A stretch of 64,000 bases of DNA. Source: Polymorphobacter fuscus (lineage in GTDB: Bacteria > Pseudomonadota > Alphaproteobacteria > Sphingomonadales > Sphingomonadaceae). The stretch is from positions 310,001 through 374,000 of the forward strand of contig NZ_JAATJI010000001.1 in NCBI RefSeq assembly GCF_011927825.1, given 5' to 3'. Both the position numbers and the translations under genes were made by a program. Shown here piece by piece: positions 51,057-60,854 of this stretch. Below the pieces are notes generated by a model. The model saw only the letters and a list, made by a program, of their open reading frames with translations, did no database searches and had not been told where the DNA came from. Position 1 is the first letter of the stretch. Each line of letters opens with the position of its first letter.

Positions 51057-53694
51057 GACACCGGTGGCCGTCGCCGCCTTCATCAATGTCGGTGAGCGCA
51101 CCAACGTCACCGGGTCGGCGGCGTTCAAGAAGCTGATCCTCAATGGCGATTATGCAGCCGCCGTCGAAGTGGCGCGCCAGCAGGTCGAAAACGGCGCGCA
51201 GATCATCGACGTCAACATGGACGAAGGGCTGCTCGACAGCGAATTCGCCATGGTGACCTTCCTGAAGCTGATCGCCGCGGAGCCCGATATCGCGCGGGTG
51301 CCGGTGATGGTCGACAGCTCCAAATGGACGGTGATCGAGGCCGGGCTGAAGTGCCTGGCGGGCAAGGGTATCGTCAATTCGATCAGCCTGAAGGAAGGCG
51401 AGGCGCCGTTCCTCGACAGCGCCCGCAAGGTCATGCGCTACGGCGCCGCCGCCGTCGTCATGGCGTTCGATGAAAAGGGGCAGGCCGATACGGCGCAGCG
51501 CAAGGTCGACATCTGCGAGCGCGCCTACAGGCTGCTGCTCGGCATCGGCTTCGAGCCGGCCGACATCATCTTCGATCCCAATATCTTCGCCGTGGCGACG
51601 GGCATCGAGGAGCACAACAATTACGGCGTCGACTTCATCGAGGCCTGCGCCGAGATCAAGCGCCGCTGCCCGCACGCCCATATTTCCGGCGGCGTGTCGA
51701 ACCTGAGCTTTTCCTTCCGCGGCAACGAGCCGGTGCGGCGGGCGATGCATTCGGTGTTCCTGCTCCACGCCATCCGCGCTGGCATGGACATGGGCATCGT
51801 CAACGCCGGGCAATTGGATGTCTATGACACCATCCCCGAGGAGCTGCGCGAAGCCTGCGAGGATGTCGTCCTCAACCGGCGCGCCGATGGCACCGACCGG
51901 CTGCTGGCGATCGCCGAGAAGTATCGCGGCGACGGCAAGGCAGTGGAAAAGGCCACCGACGAGTGGCGGCTGCTGCCCGTCTCGAAGCGGCTGGAGCACG
52001 CGCTGGTCAAGGGCCTCGACGCGTTCGTGGTCGAGGACACCGAGGAAGCGCGGCAATTGGCGTTCGACAGCGGCGGCCGCCCGATCGACGTCATCGAAGG
52101 GCCGTTGATGGACGGGATGAACGTCGTCGGCGACCTGTTCGGCAGTGGCAAGATGTTCCTGCCGCAGGTGGTCAAGTCCGCCCGCGTCATGAAGAAGGCC
52201 GTGGCGCACCTGCTGCCCTATATCGAGGCGGAAAAGCTCGCCGGCCCCGAAGGCGCCTCGTCGTCGAAGGGCAAGATCATCATGGCGACGGTCAAGGGCG
52301 ACGTCCATGATATCGGCAAGAACATCGTCGGCGTCGTCCTCCAGTGCAACAATTTCGAAGTTGTCGACCTGGGCGTGATGGTGCCGTTCCAGACCATCCT
52401 CAAGGCCGCCAATGACGAAGGCGCCGACATGATCGGCCTGTCCGGGCTGATCACGCCGTCGCTCGACGAGATGGTGACGGTCGCGGCCGAAATGCAGCGC
52501 GCCGGCATGACGATGCCGCTGCTGATCGGCGGCGCCACCACCAGCCGGGTGCACACGGCGCTGCGCATCGCGCCGGCCTATGCGGGGCCGGTGATCCATG
52601 TCCTCGATGCCTCGCGCGCCGTCGGCGTCGCCGGCACGATGGTCAGCGACACGTTGAAGGACGACATGGTCGCGGCGACGGCGAAGGAATATGAGGATAT
52701 CCGCATCAAGCGCGCCGGCGGCGGCCAGTCGGCGCTGGTGCCGCTGGACGACGCCCGGGCCAACGCCTTTGTTCCCGATTTTGCCGCGCATCCGCCGGTG
52801 CGGCCGGCGTTCACCGGAACCCGGGTCATCGACGATGTCACCGTGGCCGAGCTGATCCCCTATATCGACTGGACGCCGTTCTTTCAGGCGTGGGAGCTGG
52901 CGGGCAATTACCCGGCGATCCTGACCGATGTCGTCGTCGGCGAAAGCGCCAGCAATCTGTTCGCCGATGCGCAGAAGATGCTGGCCGACATCGTCGCGGA
53001 GGGCTGGCTGCGCCCGCGCGGCGTCATCGCCATCTGGCCGGCGCGGCGCGATGGCGACGATGTCGTTGTCTTCGAAGGCGACAACAGGGCGGAGGAATTG
53101 GCGCGCTTTCCCTTCCTGCGCCAGCAGATCGCCAAGCGCGAGGGCCGGGCCAATTCGTGCCTCGCCGACTTTGTCTCCCCCGACGCCGACTGGCTCGGCG
53201 GCTTTGCCGTGACCGCCGGCGACGGTATCGCGCCGCATCTGGCGCGCTTCAAGGCGGCGCATGACGATTACCAGGATATCCTTTTGAAGGCGCTCGCCGA
53301 CCGGCTGGCCGAGGCCTTTGCCGAATATCTCCATGAACGGGTGCGGCGCGAAATCTGGGGTTATGAGACCGGCCCCAGGCAGACCAACGCCGAACTGATC
53401 CGCGAACAATACAAGGGTATTCGCCCGGCCCCCGGCTATCCGGCGTGCCCCGAGCATAGCCTGAAGGCGACGCTGTTCGACCTTATGCAGACCACCGACC
53501 GCACCGGCATCACCCTGACCGAAAGTTTCGCCATGCTGCCAACGGCGAGCGTGTCGGGCTTTTACTTCGCCCATCCCGAAAGCCATTATTTCGGCGTGTC
53601 GCGGATCGGGCGTGACCAGCTGGCAGATTATGCGCTGCGCCGCGGTGTGAGCCTCGAACAGGCGGAAACCTGGTGCCGGCCCAATCTTGACTGA
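51046..53694 (+). CDS. metH: Methionine synthase, folate/cobalamin/activation subunit (split MetH, C-terminal part)
   Basis: An 882-residue protein covering the pterin-binding domain ([32 protein letters not shown]), the B12 cap, the cobalamin domain with the D-x-H-x-x-G motif [11 protein letters not shown] (419-429, lower-ligand H421) and the activation domain (SAM site around [19 protein letters not shown]). It accepts methyl from methyl-THF onto cobalamin and passes it to homocysteine on the partner subunit. The start is uncertain: TTG at 51046 has GGAGG 9 bases upstream; a GTG at 51064 is the alternative, and there is no ATG. The protein overlaps its partner gene by 11 bases. Confidence 0.95.
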   Translation: MQRETPVAVAAFINVGERTNVTGSAAFKKLILNGDYAAAVEVARQQVENGAQIIDVNMDEGLLDSEFAMVTFLKLIAAEPDIARVPVMVDSSKWTVIEAGLKCLAGKGIVNSISLKEGEAPFLDSARKVMRYGAAAVVMAFDEKGQADTAQRKVDICERAYRLLLGIGFEPADIIFDPNIFAVATGIEEHNNYGVDFIEACAEIKRRCPHAHISGGVSNLSFSFRGNEPVRRAMHSVFLLHAIRAGMDMGIVNAGQLDVYDTIPEELREACEDVVLNRRADGTDRLLAIAEKYRGDGKAVEKATDEWRLLPVSKRLEHALVKGLDAFVVEDTEEARQLAFDSGGRPIDVIEGPLMDGMNVVGDLFGSGKMFLPQVVKSARVMKKAVAHLLPYIEAEKLAGPEGASSSKGKIIMATVKGDVHDIGKNIVGVVLQCNNFEVVDLGVMVPFQTILKAANDEGADMIGLSGLITPSLDEMVTVAAEMQRAGMTMPLLIGGATTSRVHTALRIAPAYAGPVIHVLDASRAVGVAGTMVSDTLKDDMVAATAKEYEDIRIKRAGGGQSALVPLDDARANAFVPDFAAHPPVRPAFTGTRVIDDVTVAELIPYIDWTPFFQAWELAGNYPAILTDVVVGESASNLFADAQKMLADIVAEGWLRPRGVIAIWPARRDGDDVVVFEGDNRAEELARFPFLRQQIAKREGRANSCLADFVSPDADWLGGFAVTAGDGIAPHLARFKAAHDDYQDILLKALADRLAEAFAEYLHERVRREIWGYETGPRQTNAELIREQYKGIRPAPGYPACPEHSLKATLFDLMQTTDRTGITLTESFAMLPTASVSGFYFAHPESHYFGVSRIGRDQLADYALRRGVSLEQAETWCRPNLD

Positions 53695-54919
53695 GCCGGC
53701 GCCAATCGCGGTTTCGGCGTTCCTCGCTTTAACCTTCGGCATCATCGCTTATTTCATCGGGGCGGGGCTGACGCGGCGCGTGCAGCTTCTGTCTGCCTAC
53801 AGCATCCCGGAACCTGTCAGCGGCGGTATTGTCACCGCGCTCGTCGCGCTGGCGGTGGTCAGTGTCACCGGGCGGGAGATCCAGTACGACTTGGCCGCGC
53901 GCGACGCGCTGCTGGTCTATTTCTTTACCACCATCGGGCTGAAGGCGCGGGTATCCGACCTGCGGCGCGGCGGCCCGGTGCTGGCGATCATGCTGGCGCT
54001 GACTTTGGTCTATATGGTTGTCCAGTCGATCGTCGGCCTGGGCGTGGCGCGGCTGTTCGACCTGCCGCTGGCGGCCGGCGTCATGCTCGGCACGGCGTCG
54101 CTGATCGGCGGCCATGGCACCTCGATCGCCTGGGGGCCGACGATCACCGAGGTTCACGGCGTCGCCGGCGGCGCCGAACTCGGCATCGCCATGGCGACGG
54201 TTGGGCTGATCGTGGCGAGCGTGCTCGGCGGGCCGATCGCCAAATTCCTGATCGCGCGTGGCCGACTGGCGCCGGCCCCGGCCGCGCATGTCGTGGTTCC
54301 GACCGCGGCCGCGCCCGGGCCGTTCCCGCCGAGCGATCTGCGGGTCGATCACGTTGGGCTTATGCGCAGCATCCTGTGGATCCAGGCCGCCATCCTGCTC
54401 GGCTCGATCGCCTATGGTCTGATGGATTCGACCGGCATCAAGCTGCCGCTGTTCGTGCCGTGCCTGATCGCCGGCATCCTGTTGTCCAACCTCGTGCCGT
54501 GGATCCTGCCCGATCTGGCGAGCCCGGCCGAAACCCCGGCGCTGGGGGTGGTTTCCGAATTCAGTCTGTCGGTGTTCCTCTCCATGTCCTTGATGAGCAT
54601 GGAATTGTGGACTCTGGCCAGCAGCGCCGGCGTGCTGATGGTGGCGATCACGGTGCAGGCGATCATGGCAGCGGTGTTCATCATCGGCGTGGTGTTTCCG
54701 ATCATGGGCCGCGACTATTTCGCCGCGGTGATGGCGGCCGGCTCCACCGGGCTGATGCTCGGCGCAACGCCGACGGCGATCGCCAACATGACCGCGGTCA
54801 CCCAGCGCTATGGCCCGGCGCCGCTCGCCTTCATCGTCATGCCGTTGGTATCGGCGTTCTTCGTCGATATCGCCAACGCCGTCATCATCCAGTGGGTGTT
54901 GCTGTTCGCCAGCCGGTAG
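53687..54919 (+). CDS. gltS: Sodium/glutamate symporter
   Basis: A 410-residue GltS-family transporter with about ten hydrophobic segments and two inverted repeats. Family blocks: [55 protein letters not shown] and the second-half [37 protein letters not shown]. It probably takes up glutamate with Na+. The TTG start overlaps the metH stop by 8 bases, so it belongs to the methionine operon. The link to methionine metabolism is not obvious. It ends 35 bases inside the convergent PEP-CTERM gene. Confidence 0.9.
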   Translation: MTEPAPIAVSAFLALTFGIIAYFIGAGLTRRVQLLSAYSIPEPVSGGIVTALVALAVVSVTGREIQYDLAARDALLVYFFTTIGLKARVSDLRRGGPVLAIMLALTLVYMVVQSIVGLGVARLFDLPLAAGVMLGTASLIGGHGTSIAWGPTITEVHGVAGGAELGIAMATVGLIVASVLGGPIAKFLIARGRLAPAPAAHVVVPTAAAPGPFPPSDLRVDHVGLMRSILWIQAAILLGSIAYGLMDSTGIKLPLFVPCLIAGILLSNLVPWILPDLASPAETPALGVVSEFSLSVFLSMSLMSMELWTLASSAGVLMVAITVQAIMAAVFIIGVVFPIMGRDYFAAVMAAGSTGLMLGATPTAIANMTAVTQRYGPAPLAFIVMPLVSAFFVDIANAVIIQWVLLFASR

Positions 54920-55541
54920 CGCGGCGCCGGCGCAGCGAAGCGCCGGTCAGTCCGAAACCGGCGATCAGCATGGCCCAGCTGGCGGGTTCCGGGATTCCGG
55001 GGGCGACATCGGGCAGGCCGATGCGGAAATCGTCGATAGCGAAGGTCGTGCTCGAACTGAACTCGATCAGCGTCAGAAATTGCAGGTCGGAGTCGCTGCC
55101 GAACGCGATCAACCGGTTGCTGTCGCTGCCGTTGGTCGAAAAATCGGCAACCAGGCGGTCGCCACCCAGATTGGCGTCATATTCCCAGGCCCGGAAGCGG
55201 ATGGGCGCCGAGCCGCTCACATAGGCTGCCACCGCTGGCCAGCTATAGTCGAAATTGTCGACAATATCGAGCGTGATGATGCTGCCGATATAGACCTGGG
55301 TCGGCGAGTTGGCGGGGAAGGCGGCGGTGGCGAGCGTGACCGACCCGCCGCTGAGCGTGCCGAGGCAATCGAGCGCGGGATAAGCGACGTCGCAAAAGTT
55401 GATCGACGTCGCACCGAGCTGGCGACCCTCGAAATCCTCCAATATCTGCGAACCGATCGCGGTCTGGATGGCCTGCGCGGGGCCCCCGCTGCCGGACAGC
55501 GCCGCGACGACCAGGACCAGCCGCGCCAAGCCTGCGATCAT
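54885..55541 (-). CDS. PEP-CTERM sorting domain protein
   Basis: A 218-residue secreted protein. A signal peptide (ends GPAQA) precedes a beta-rich domain of unknown type (GSQILEDFEGRQLG, IGSIITLDIVDNFDYSWPAV, FRAWEYDANLGGDRLVADFS) that resembles lectin-like choice-of-anchor folds. The C-terminal signal is IPEPASWAMLI, a hydrophobic run and RRRR. The ATG at 55541 is preferred to a GTG 9 bases upstream. Two cysteines in NFCDVAYPALDCLG may pair. The final [12 protein letters not shown] tail, where the gene overlaps gltS, is a slight extension beyond the usual end of the signal. Confidence 0.82.
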   Translation of the reverse strand: MIAGLARLVLVVAALSGSGGPAQAIQTAIGSQILEDFEGRQLGATSINFCDVAYPALDCLGTLSGGSVTLATAAFPANSPTQVYIGSIITLDIVDNFDYSWPAVAAYVSGSAPIRFRAWEYDANLGGDRLVADFSTNGSDSNRLIAFGSDSDLQFLTLIEFSSSTTFAIDDFRIGLPDVAPGIPEPASWAMLIAGFGLTGASLRRRRATGWRTATPTG

Positions 55542-55594
55542 GCCACACACCCCATGTTTGTCATTGCACGCCTACCATTTTCGTCCTTCGCCGG

Positions 55595-56017
55595 CTAGGC
55601 TTGGGCTCCCGTCATCGTCGCCGCGACCCGGGTCGCCGCGATCAGCCGGATCGTCGAACTGCCCTTGGCAAGGACGGTGCCGGCGCTGTCGGTCAACCGG
55701 CCTTCGGCGAACAGGGTGCGCTTGCCGCTTTCGATCCAGCCTTCGGCGATGACAAGCCCGGGGTTGGCCGGGGCGTAATAGCTGATCTTGAGTTCGAGGC
55801 TGATCGGGATCTGGTCGGTGCCGAAGCGGGCGATGACGGCGTGCGCCATGGCGGCGTCGATCCAGCCGGCGACGAAGCCGCCCTGCGCCACGCCGCCCGA
55901 ATGGCACATCTGCGGGCCGCAGCGATATTCGATCGCGGCATGGCCGGGGTCGAAGCGCAGGATGCGGACCTGGCCGAGGCTGTGTTGCAGGCCCTGGGTT
56001 TCCGGGATGCCGGTCAC
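55595..56017 (-). CDS. PaaI-type hotdog thioesterase
   Basis: A 140-residue hotdog-fold protein of the PaaI thioesterase group, hydrolysing acyl-CoA or similar thioesters. Typical features are GVAQGGFVAGWIDAAMAHAV with the conserved glycines and aspartate, the PISLELKISYYAPAN strand and VIAEGWIESGKRTLFAEGRL. The GTG start overlaps the GST stop by 4 bases (GTGA), so the two form an operon. Substrate unknown. Confidence 0.86.
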   Translation of the reverse strand: MTGIPETQGLQHSLGQVRILRFDPGHAAIEYRCGPQMCHSGGVAQGGFVAGWIDAAMAHAVIARFGTDQIPISLELKISYYAPANPGLVIAEGWIESGKRTLFAEGRLTDSAGTVLAKGSSTIRLIAATRVAATMTGAQA

Positions 56018-56877
56018 GCCGGCGACCCGATCTTGTCCTGGGTCCGGGTGTCGAAGTCGCCGGCGTCATGGCGTTCGCGCAGCTGGCTGGCCGGGTCGCC
56101 CTGGACGCGGTTGACCATGCGACCGCGCTTGACGGCGGGACGCTGCGCGACCTGGTCGGTCCAGCGTTGCAGATGCCGATATTCGTGCACCGACATGAAC
56201 GGACCGCCATCGTAGAGCAGCCCCTTGGCCATGGCGCCGTACCACGGCCAGATCGCCATGTCGGCGATGCTGTATTCGTCGGCGATGAATTCATGCGCCG
56301 CGAGATGCTGGTCGAGCACGTCGAGCTGGCGTTTCACCTCCATCGCATAGCGGTCGATGGCATATTCGATCTTGATCGGCGCATAGGCATAGAAATGGCC
56401 GAAGCCGCCGCCGAGGAAGGGCACGGCACCGATGCTCCAGAACAGCCACGACAGGGCTTCGGTGCGCCGGGCGTGGTCGGTGGGGAGGAAGGCGCCGAAT
56501 TTTTCCGCCAGATAGAGCAGGATGGCGCCCGATTCGAACACCCGCTGCGGCACCGGCGTGCTGTGGTCGACCAGCGCCGGGATCTTGGAATTGGGGTTGG
56601 CGGCGACAAAGCCGCTGCCGAACTGGTCGAGGTCCCCGATGTTTATCAGCCAGGCATCATATTCGGCGCCGGTGTGGCCGGCGGCGAGAAGTTCCTCCAG
56701 CATCACCGTCACCTTGACGCCATTGGGCGTCCCCAGCGAATAAAGCTGCAACGGGTGCTTGCCGACCTTGAGCGCAGCCTCGTGCCGCGCGCCGGCGGTG
56801 GGGCGGTTCATCGCCGCGAAACGCCCGCCGAATTCGGGGTTGTGAGTCCAGACCGGGGGCGGGGTGTAATCGGTCAT
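56014..56877 (-). CDS. yghU: Glutathione-dependent disulphide-bond oxidoreductase, YghU type
   Basis: A 287-residue GST of the Nu class. N-terminal PPVWTHNPEFGGRFAAMNRP and TAGARHEAALKVGKHPLQLY match YghU, which has disulphide-bond reductase activity towards small disulphides and binds two glutathiones. Other blocks are TPNGVKVTVMLEELL, NPNSKIPALVDHS, VFESGAILLYLAEKFG and YSIADMAIWPWYGA. AAAGGA lies upstream of the ATG. The leader, which reads from the 57-kb repeat element, is long (over 100 bases). Confidence 0.9.
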   Translation of the reverse strand: MTDYTPPPVWTHNPEFGGRFAAMNRPTAGARHEAALKVGKHPLQLYSLGTPNGVKVTVMLEELLAAGHTGAEYDAWLINIGDLDQFGSGFVAANPNSKIPALVDHSTPVPQRVFESGAILLYLAEKFGAFLPTDHARRTEALSWLFWSIGAVPFLGGGFGHFYAYAPIKIEYAIDRYAMEVKRQLDVLDQHLAAHEFIADEYSIADMAIWPWYGAMAKGLLYDGGPFMSVHEYRHLQRWTDQVAQRPAVKRGRMVNRVQGDPASQLRERHDAGDFDTRTQDKIGSPA

Positions 56878-56991
56878 GTCGGAGTCCTTTCGATGGCGCG
56901 GCGGCGCGATGGCGGTTTTTACCGCGCCGGGCGGGGATGGCACAGCGACGAAGATTGACAGGCGTGATCGAGTTTCTTGTCGATCGGCCGG

Positions 56992-57016
56992 CCGAAAGTC
57001 TCGAAAGTCACACCGA
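56992..57016 (-). repeat. 25-bp exact dispersed repeat, copy B
   Basis: The exact reverse complement of 11028-11052. It lies in the 293-bp divergent gap between the YghU-type GST and the TSUP permease, 115 bp upstream of the GST start and in its leader direction. No gene is visible in this gap. Confidence 0.75.
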
Positions 57017-57044
57017 ATTGGGTCTTTTGCTGGGTGTTTCGTGA

Positions 57045-57073
57045 CGCTGTGATCGAAAGAACCGATCACAGCG
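57045..57073 (+). terminator. Hairpin with T-run inside the copy B repeat locus
   Basis: CGCTGTGATCG and CGATCACAGCG form a perfect 11-bp stem with a 7-base loop, followed on the plus strand by TTTT. It looks like an intrinsic terminator for plus-strand transcription, yet it lies upstream of the TSUP gene and no plus-strand gene ends here, so it may be an attenuator or the end of a small RNA. Confidence 0.55.
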
Positions 57074-57105
57074 TTTTCGTGCCATTCTTATAACCGATCC
57101 GGTTT

Positions 57106-57116
57106 GTGTAGGACAG
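57106..57116 (-). repeat. 11-bp box, second copy
   Basis: The reverse complement of the CTGTCCTACAC box at 10918-10928. On the minus strand it precedes the 25-bp repeat, as in copy A. Confidence 0.5.
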
Positions 57117-57170
57117 GTGCCGGGTCGGCGGGGGCGTTGACAGCGGCGCGCGTGCCGGGCTTCTGGCGGC

Positions 57171-57911
57171 ATGTTCGAAACCGCCGACCTGCTGCTGGCG
57201 CTCGCCATCCTGATCGGTGCGACGCTCTATTCCAGCGTCGGCCATGGCGGGTCGTCGGCCTATATCGCCATCATGGCGCTGTTCGGCGTGCCGGCGGCGA
57301 CGATGCGGCCGACGGCGCTGGTGCTCAACCTGATCGTTTCCAGCCTGGCGTCCGTTCGCTACGTCCGCGCCGGGCAGTTCCGCTGGCGGACCTTGTGGCC
57401 GTTCCTGCTGGGGGCGATGCCGATGGCGTTCGTCGGCGGCGGCATCGTCCTGCCCGGCCATGTCTATCGGCCGCTGCTCGGCGCCGTGCTGTGGTTGTCG
57501 GCGGCGCGGCTGTTGTGGCCGCGCGAATTGAAGGCCGTCCGCCACTGGCGCGACCCGGCGATTCCGGCGGCGATCGCGGCCGGGGCCGGCATCGGGCTGT
57601 TGTCGGGGCTGACCGGCACCGGCGGCGGCATCTTCCTGTCCCCCCTGCTGCTGTTCATGGCCTGGTCGGAACCCAAGGCGGCATCGGGGGTGGCGGCGGT
57701 GTTCATCCTCGCCAATTCGGCGTCGGGGCTGCTCGGCAACCTGGCGTCGTTGCAGGAACTGCCCGCCACCCTGCCGCTGTTCGCCGGGGCGGCGCTGGTC
57801 GGCGGGCTGGTCGGCACCACGCTCGGCATCCGGCTGCCGGTCAAGCTGGTGTTGCGCTCGCTGGCGCTGGTGCTGCTGGTGGCCGGGGCGAAGCTGATCG
57901 GGGTGTATTGA
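57171..57911 (+). CDS. TSUP family sulphite exporter / permease
   Basis: A 246-residue membrane protein with about eight hydrophobic helices and the two-repeat TauE/SafE (TSUP) fold. The paired conserved motifs are SSVGHGGSSAYIAIMALFGV in the first half and LTGTGGGIFLSPLLLFM in the second. Members export sulphite, sulphoacetate or related small anions. The ATG at 57171 is the only start near the signal-like first helix. A REP-like palindromic cluster follows. Substrate not determinable. Confidence 0.88.
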   Translation: MFETADLLLALAILIGATLYSSVGHGGSSAYIAIMALFGVPAATMRPTALVLNLIVSSLASVRYVRAGQFRWRTLWPFLLGAMPMAFVGGGIVLPGHVYRPLLGAVLWLSAARLLWPRELKAVRHWRDPAIPAAIAAGAGIGLLSGLTGTGGGIFLSPLLLFMAWSEPKAASGVAAVFILANSASGLLGNLASLQELPATLPLFAGAALVGGLVGTTLGIRLPVKLVLRSLALVLLVAGAKLIGVY

Positions 57912-57917
57912 GAGCTT

Positions 57918-58050
57918 CCTCTCCCGCTTGCGGGAGAGGCGACTCGCGCGCCAGCGCGGCGGGTGAGGGTGCGCACGCTCTGCCAGTAAGCGACACCCTC
58001 ACCCGGGCCGGCTAAAGCCGTCTCTCGACCTCTCCCGCAAGCGGGAGAGG
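57918..58050. repeat. Composite palindromic (REP/BIME-like) element
   Basis: Two copies of a hairpin (CCTCTCCCGC / GCGGGAGAGG, at 57918-57939 and 58029-58050, with TT or AA loops) flank a further perfect 11-bp inverted repeat (GGGTGAGGGTG at 57961-57971 / CACCCTCACCC at 57994-58004). The whole 133 bp can fold into a nested structure. It fills the gap between the convergent TSUP and serine hydrolase genes and is likely a mobile, multi-copy REP element that also terminates transcription. Confidence 0.75.
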
Positions 58051-58057
58051 GGGCGTA

Positions 58058-59272
58058 TCAATCGTCGAGGGCGGCGTAGACCATCGTGCGCAGCTCGCGG
58101 CGGACCGGGTAGGTGCTGCTGGGAATCAGCTGGGTCATGAAGATGCCGACCAGGTCTTCCTGCGGATCGATCCAAAAGAAGGTGCTGGCGGCGCCGCCCC
58201 AGAAATAATCACCGTCGCTGCCCGGCATCAGCGTGCGCGCCGCGTCGATGGTGGTGGCAAAGCCGAGACCGAAGCCGACGCCGTCATAGGCGGCCTCGCT
58301 GAACAGCGATCGCGACAGTGCAGCGATGCTGGCGCCGCCGGGCAGATGGTTGGCGGTCATCAGGTCGAGCGTCTTGCGGCTGATGTAGCGCTTGCCGTCG
58401 AGGGTGCCGCCGTTGAGCAACATCGTGCAGAAGCGCAGATAGTCGTGCGCCGTCGACACCAGCCCGCCGCCGCCCGAAACAAAGGCCGGCGGTGACAGGA
58501 AACTGCTGGTCGCGGCATCGTCCTGGACTTCGATGCCGCCGTCGCGGGTCGGCTGGTAGCAGGTGGCGAAACGGTGCGCCTGGCCATCACGGACATGGAA
58601 GCCGGTGTCGACCATGCCGAGCGGGGTGAACAGCCGGTCGCGGAGGAAATCTTCGAACGTCTGGCCACTGACGACTTCGACCAGCCAGCCGCAGACATCG
58701 GTGGCGACCGAGTAATTCCACGCGTCGCCCGGCGAAAATTCCAGCGGCATCCGCCCCAGCGCCGCGATCATGTCGGCCAGCGTTCCGGCCTTTTCGATTT
58801 CCCCGATCTTGTGGGCGCGATAGGCGGCGTCGACATTGCTGCGCAGTTGAAAGCCATAGGTCAGCCCGCTGGTGTGGCGCAGCAGGTCGACGACCTGCAT
58901 CGGCCGCTTCACCGGCGTCGTCTGGAAACCGGTGCGATGCGTGCCGGCGGCATAGACGGCCAAGTTGCGCCATTCGGGGATATAGCGATGCACCGGATCG
59001 TCGAGGGCGATCTTGCCTTCCTCCACCAGCATCAGCAGCGCGACCGACGTCACCGGCTTGGTCATCGAATAGATGCGGAAGATCGTGTCCTCTGCCATCG
59101 CCGTGCCGCGTTCGCGGTCGGCATGGCCGGTGAGGCCGAGATGGGCGATGTCGCCGTGGCGGGCAACCATGGTCAGCGTGCCGGCGAGCTTGCCGGGAGT
59201 CACATATTTGTCGGCGAGGAAACGGTCGATGCGATCCAGCCGTTCGGCGGAAAAACCCAGATCATCGGCCAT
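58058..59272 (-). CDS. Serine hydrolase, beta-lactamase-related (class C family)
   Basis: A 404-residue serine hydrolase. The S-x-x-K is SMTK in FRIYSMTKPVTSVALL; the tyrosine motif is WNYSVATDVCGWLVE (Y-S-V replaces Y-x-N); LLRHTSGLTYGF and a late FWGGAASTFFWIDPQED follow. The pattern fits EstB-type esterases and D-aminopeptidase-like proteins more than true AmpC. There is no signal peptide, so it is probably cytoplasmic. Substrate unknown. Same strand as the gltA operon, but the DUF6356 stop is 52 bases upstream of its start. Confidence 0.87.
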   Translation of the reverse strand: MADDLGFSAERLDRIDRFLADKYVTPGKLAGTLTMVARHGDIAHLGLTGHADRERGTAMAEDTIFRIYSMTKPVTSVALLMLVEEGKIALDDPVHRYIPEWRNLAVYAAGTHRTGFQTTPVKRPMQVVDLLRHTSGLTYGFQLRSNVDAAYRAHKIGEIEKAGTLADMIAALGRMPLEFSPGDAWNYSVATDVCGWLVEVVSGQTFEDFLRDRLFTPLGMVDTGFHVRDGQAHRFATCYQPTRDGGIEVQDDAATSSFLSPPAFVSGGGGLVSTAHDYLRFCTMLLNGGTLDGKRYISRKTLDLMTANHLPGGASIAALSRSLFSEAAYDGVGFGLGFATTIDAARTLMPGSDGDYFWGGAASTFFWIDPQEDLVGIFMTQLIPSSTYPVRRELRTMVYAALDD

Positions 59273-59324
59273 CGATCACTCCCGAAAGGCCGCTGTCAGC
59301 CGCGGCATGACGTGAACCTAGCCG

Positions 59325-59546
59325 CTAGAGAGTCGGTTGGTCAAAGCGTCGGGGGCTGATTTCATTCGCCATCTTGAGGATCGAATCGCTGCCGGCGGTC
59401 TTGTAGAGGCCGGGGACAAGGCCATGGACGACGCATTTCAGCGCCGTCCGGAACAACCGCCAGCCGACGCCGAAGGCGACGCCCATATGTTCGAAATAGC
59501 CTTCCCCGACGGCGCGGGGATGATCGACGAACAACCGCGCAAACAT
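59325..59546 (-). CDS. DUF6356 family small protein
   Basis: A 73-residue protein. FVDHPRAVGEGYFEHMGVAF and LFRTALKCVVHGLVPGLYKT match the short DUF6356 family that follows gltA in many sphingomonads. A single hydrophobic segment is possible. CAGGGAGAGG lies just before the ATG. It starts 17 bases after the gltA stop, so it is part of the operon. The function is unknown. Confidence 0.82.
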   Translation of the reverse strand: MFARLFVDHPRAVGEGYFEHMGVAFGVGWRLFRTALKCVVHGLVPGLYKTAGSDSILKMANEISPRRFDQPTL

Positions 59547-59563
59547 CGAGCCTCTCCCTGTTG

Positions 59564-60850
59564 TCAGCCGCGCGCCGCCAGCGGGACATAATCCCGCTCG
59601 GTCGGGCCGGTGTAGAGCTGGCGTGGACGGCCGATCTTCTGTTCGGGGTCCTCCATCATTTCGGTCCATTGCGCGATCCAGCCGACGGTGCGCGAAATCG
59701 CGAACAACACGGTGAACATCGACGTGGGGAAGCCGATGGCGGACATGACGACGCCCGAATAGAAATCGACATTGGGGTAGAGTTTCTTGTCGATGAAATA
59801 GGGATCGCTGAGGGCGATCCGCTCCAGTTCGCGCGCGACGTCGAAAATCGGATCGTCGATATTGAGCTTGTCGAGGATGTTCTTGGCAACCTTGGCCATG
59901 ACCTTGGCGCGCGGATCGTAATTCTTGTAGACGCGGTGGCCAAAGCCCATCAGGCGGAACGGATCGTCCTTGTTCTTGGCGCGGGCGATATATTCCGGGA
60001 TGCGTTCCGGCCGGCCGATCTCGCGCAGCATGTCGAGCGCGGCTTCGTTGGCGCCGCCATGCGCCGGGCCCCACAGGCAGGCGATGCCGGCGGAAATGCA
60101 GGCGAACGGGTTGGCGCCCGACGAGCCGGCGAGCCGGACGGTCGACGTCGAGGCGTTCTGTTCATGGTCGGCCTGCAGGATCAGCAGCTTTTCCATCGCG
60201 TCTTCGACCACCGGGTCGATGATGTATTTTTCGGCCGGGACGCTGAACGTCATGTTGAGGAAATTGCCGGCGAACGACAGCGAGTTGTCGGGATAGACGA
60301 AGGGCTGGCCGATCGAATATTTGTACGCCATCGCCGCCAGCGTCGGCATCTTGGCGATCAGCCGGTGGCTGGCGACCATGCGCTGGTGCGGATCGTGGAT
60401 GTCGGTCGAATCGTGGTAGAAGGCCGCCATGGCGCCGACGATGCCGCACATGATCGCCATCGGATGGGCGTCGCGGCGGAAACCGCGATAGAATTGCGCC
60501 AGCTGTTCATGGATCATCGTGTGGCGGGTGATGTTGTTCGAAAACGCCTGATATTCGCTCGCCGTCGGCAGATTGCCGTTGAGCAGCAGGTGCGCGACTT
60601 CGAGAAAGTTCGATTTTTCGGCAAGTTCATCGATGGCATAGCCGCGATACAGCAGGGTGCCGACATCGCCGTCGATATAGGTGATCTTCGATTCGCAGGC
60701 GGCGGTGCTGGTGAAGCCGGGGTCGAAGGTGAAGCGGCCGGTGTTGGCGTAGAGCTTGCGGATGTCGATGACGTCGGGGCCCACGCTGCCCGAGAGCACG
60801 GGATATTCGTTGTTTTTGCCACCCACTGCGACCTGCGCCGGATCCGTCAT
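59564..60850 (-). CDS. gltA: Citrate synthase
   Basis: A 428-residue type II citrate synthase that condenses oxaloacetate and acetyl-CoA in the TCA cycle. Conserved catalytic regions: [13 protein letters not shown] (His), [16 protein letters not shown] (His) and [13 protein letters not shown] with the catalytic Asp; [20 protein letters not shown] is also typical. Length matches Gram-negative hexameric enzymes. GAAAGGG precedes the ATG, which lies 4 bases after the gltX stop. Confidence 0.97.
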   Translation of the reverse strand: MTDPAQVAVGGKNNEYPVLSGSVGPDVIDIRKLYANTGRFTFDPGFTSTAACESKITYIDGDVGTLLYRGYAIDELAEKSNFLEVAHLLLNGNLPTASEYQAFSNNITRHTMIHEQLAQFYRGFRRDAHPMAIMCGIVGAMAAFYHDSTDIHDPHQRMVASHRLIAKMPTLAAMAYKYSIGQPFVYPDNSLSFAGNFLNMTFSVPAEKYIIDPVVEDAMEKLLILQADHEQNASTSTVRLAGSSGANPFACISAGIACLWGPAHGGANEAALDMLREIGRPERIPEYIARAKNKDDPFRLMGFGHRVYKNYDPRAKVMAKVAKNILDKLNIDDPIFDVARELERIALSDPYFIDKKLYPNVDFYSGVVMSAIGFPTSMFTVLFAISRTVGWIAQWTEMMEDPEQKIGRPRQLYTGPTERDYVPLAARG

Positions 60851-60854
60851 ACGC

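Noticed and set aside
50908-53745. 945-codon minus-strand frame opposite metH
   Set aside because: Antisense shadow of a strongly conserved gene; the product is Asp/Arg/His-rich without domains.
56878-57069. N-terminal extension of the YghU-type GST up to 57069
   Set aside because: The family starts at the ATG at 56877 with AAGGA upstream; the extension is translated repeat sequence.
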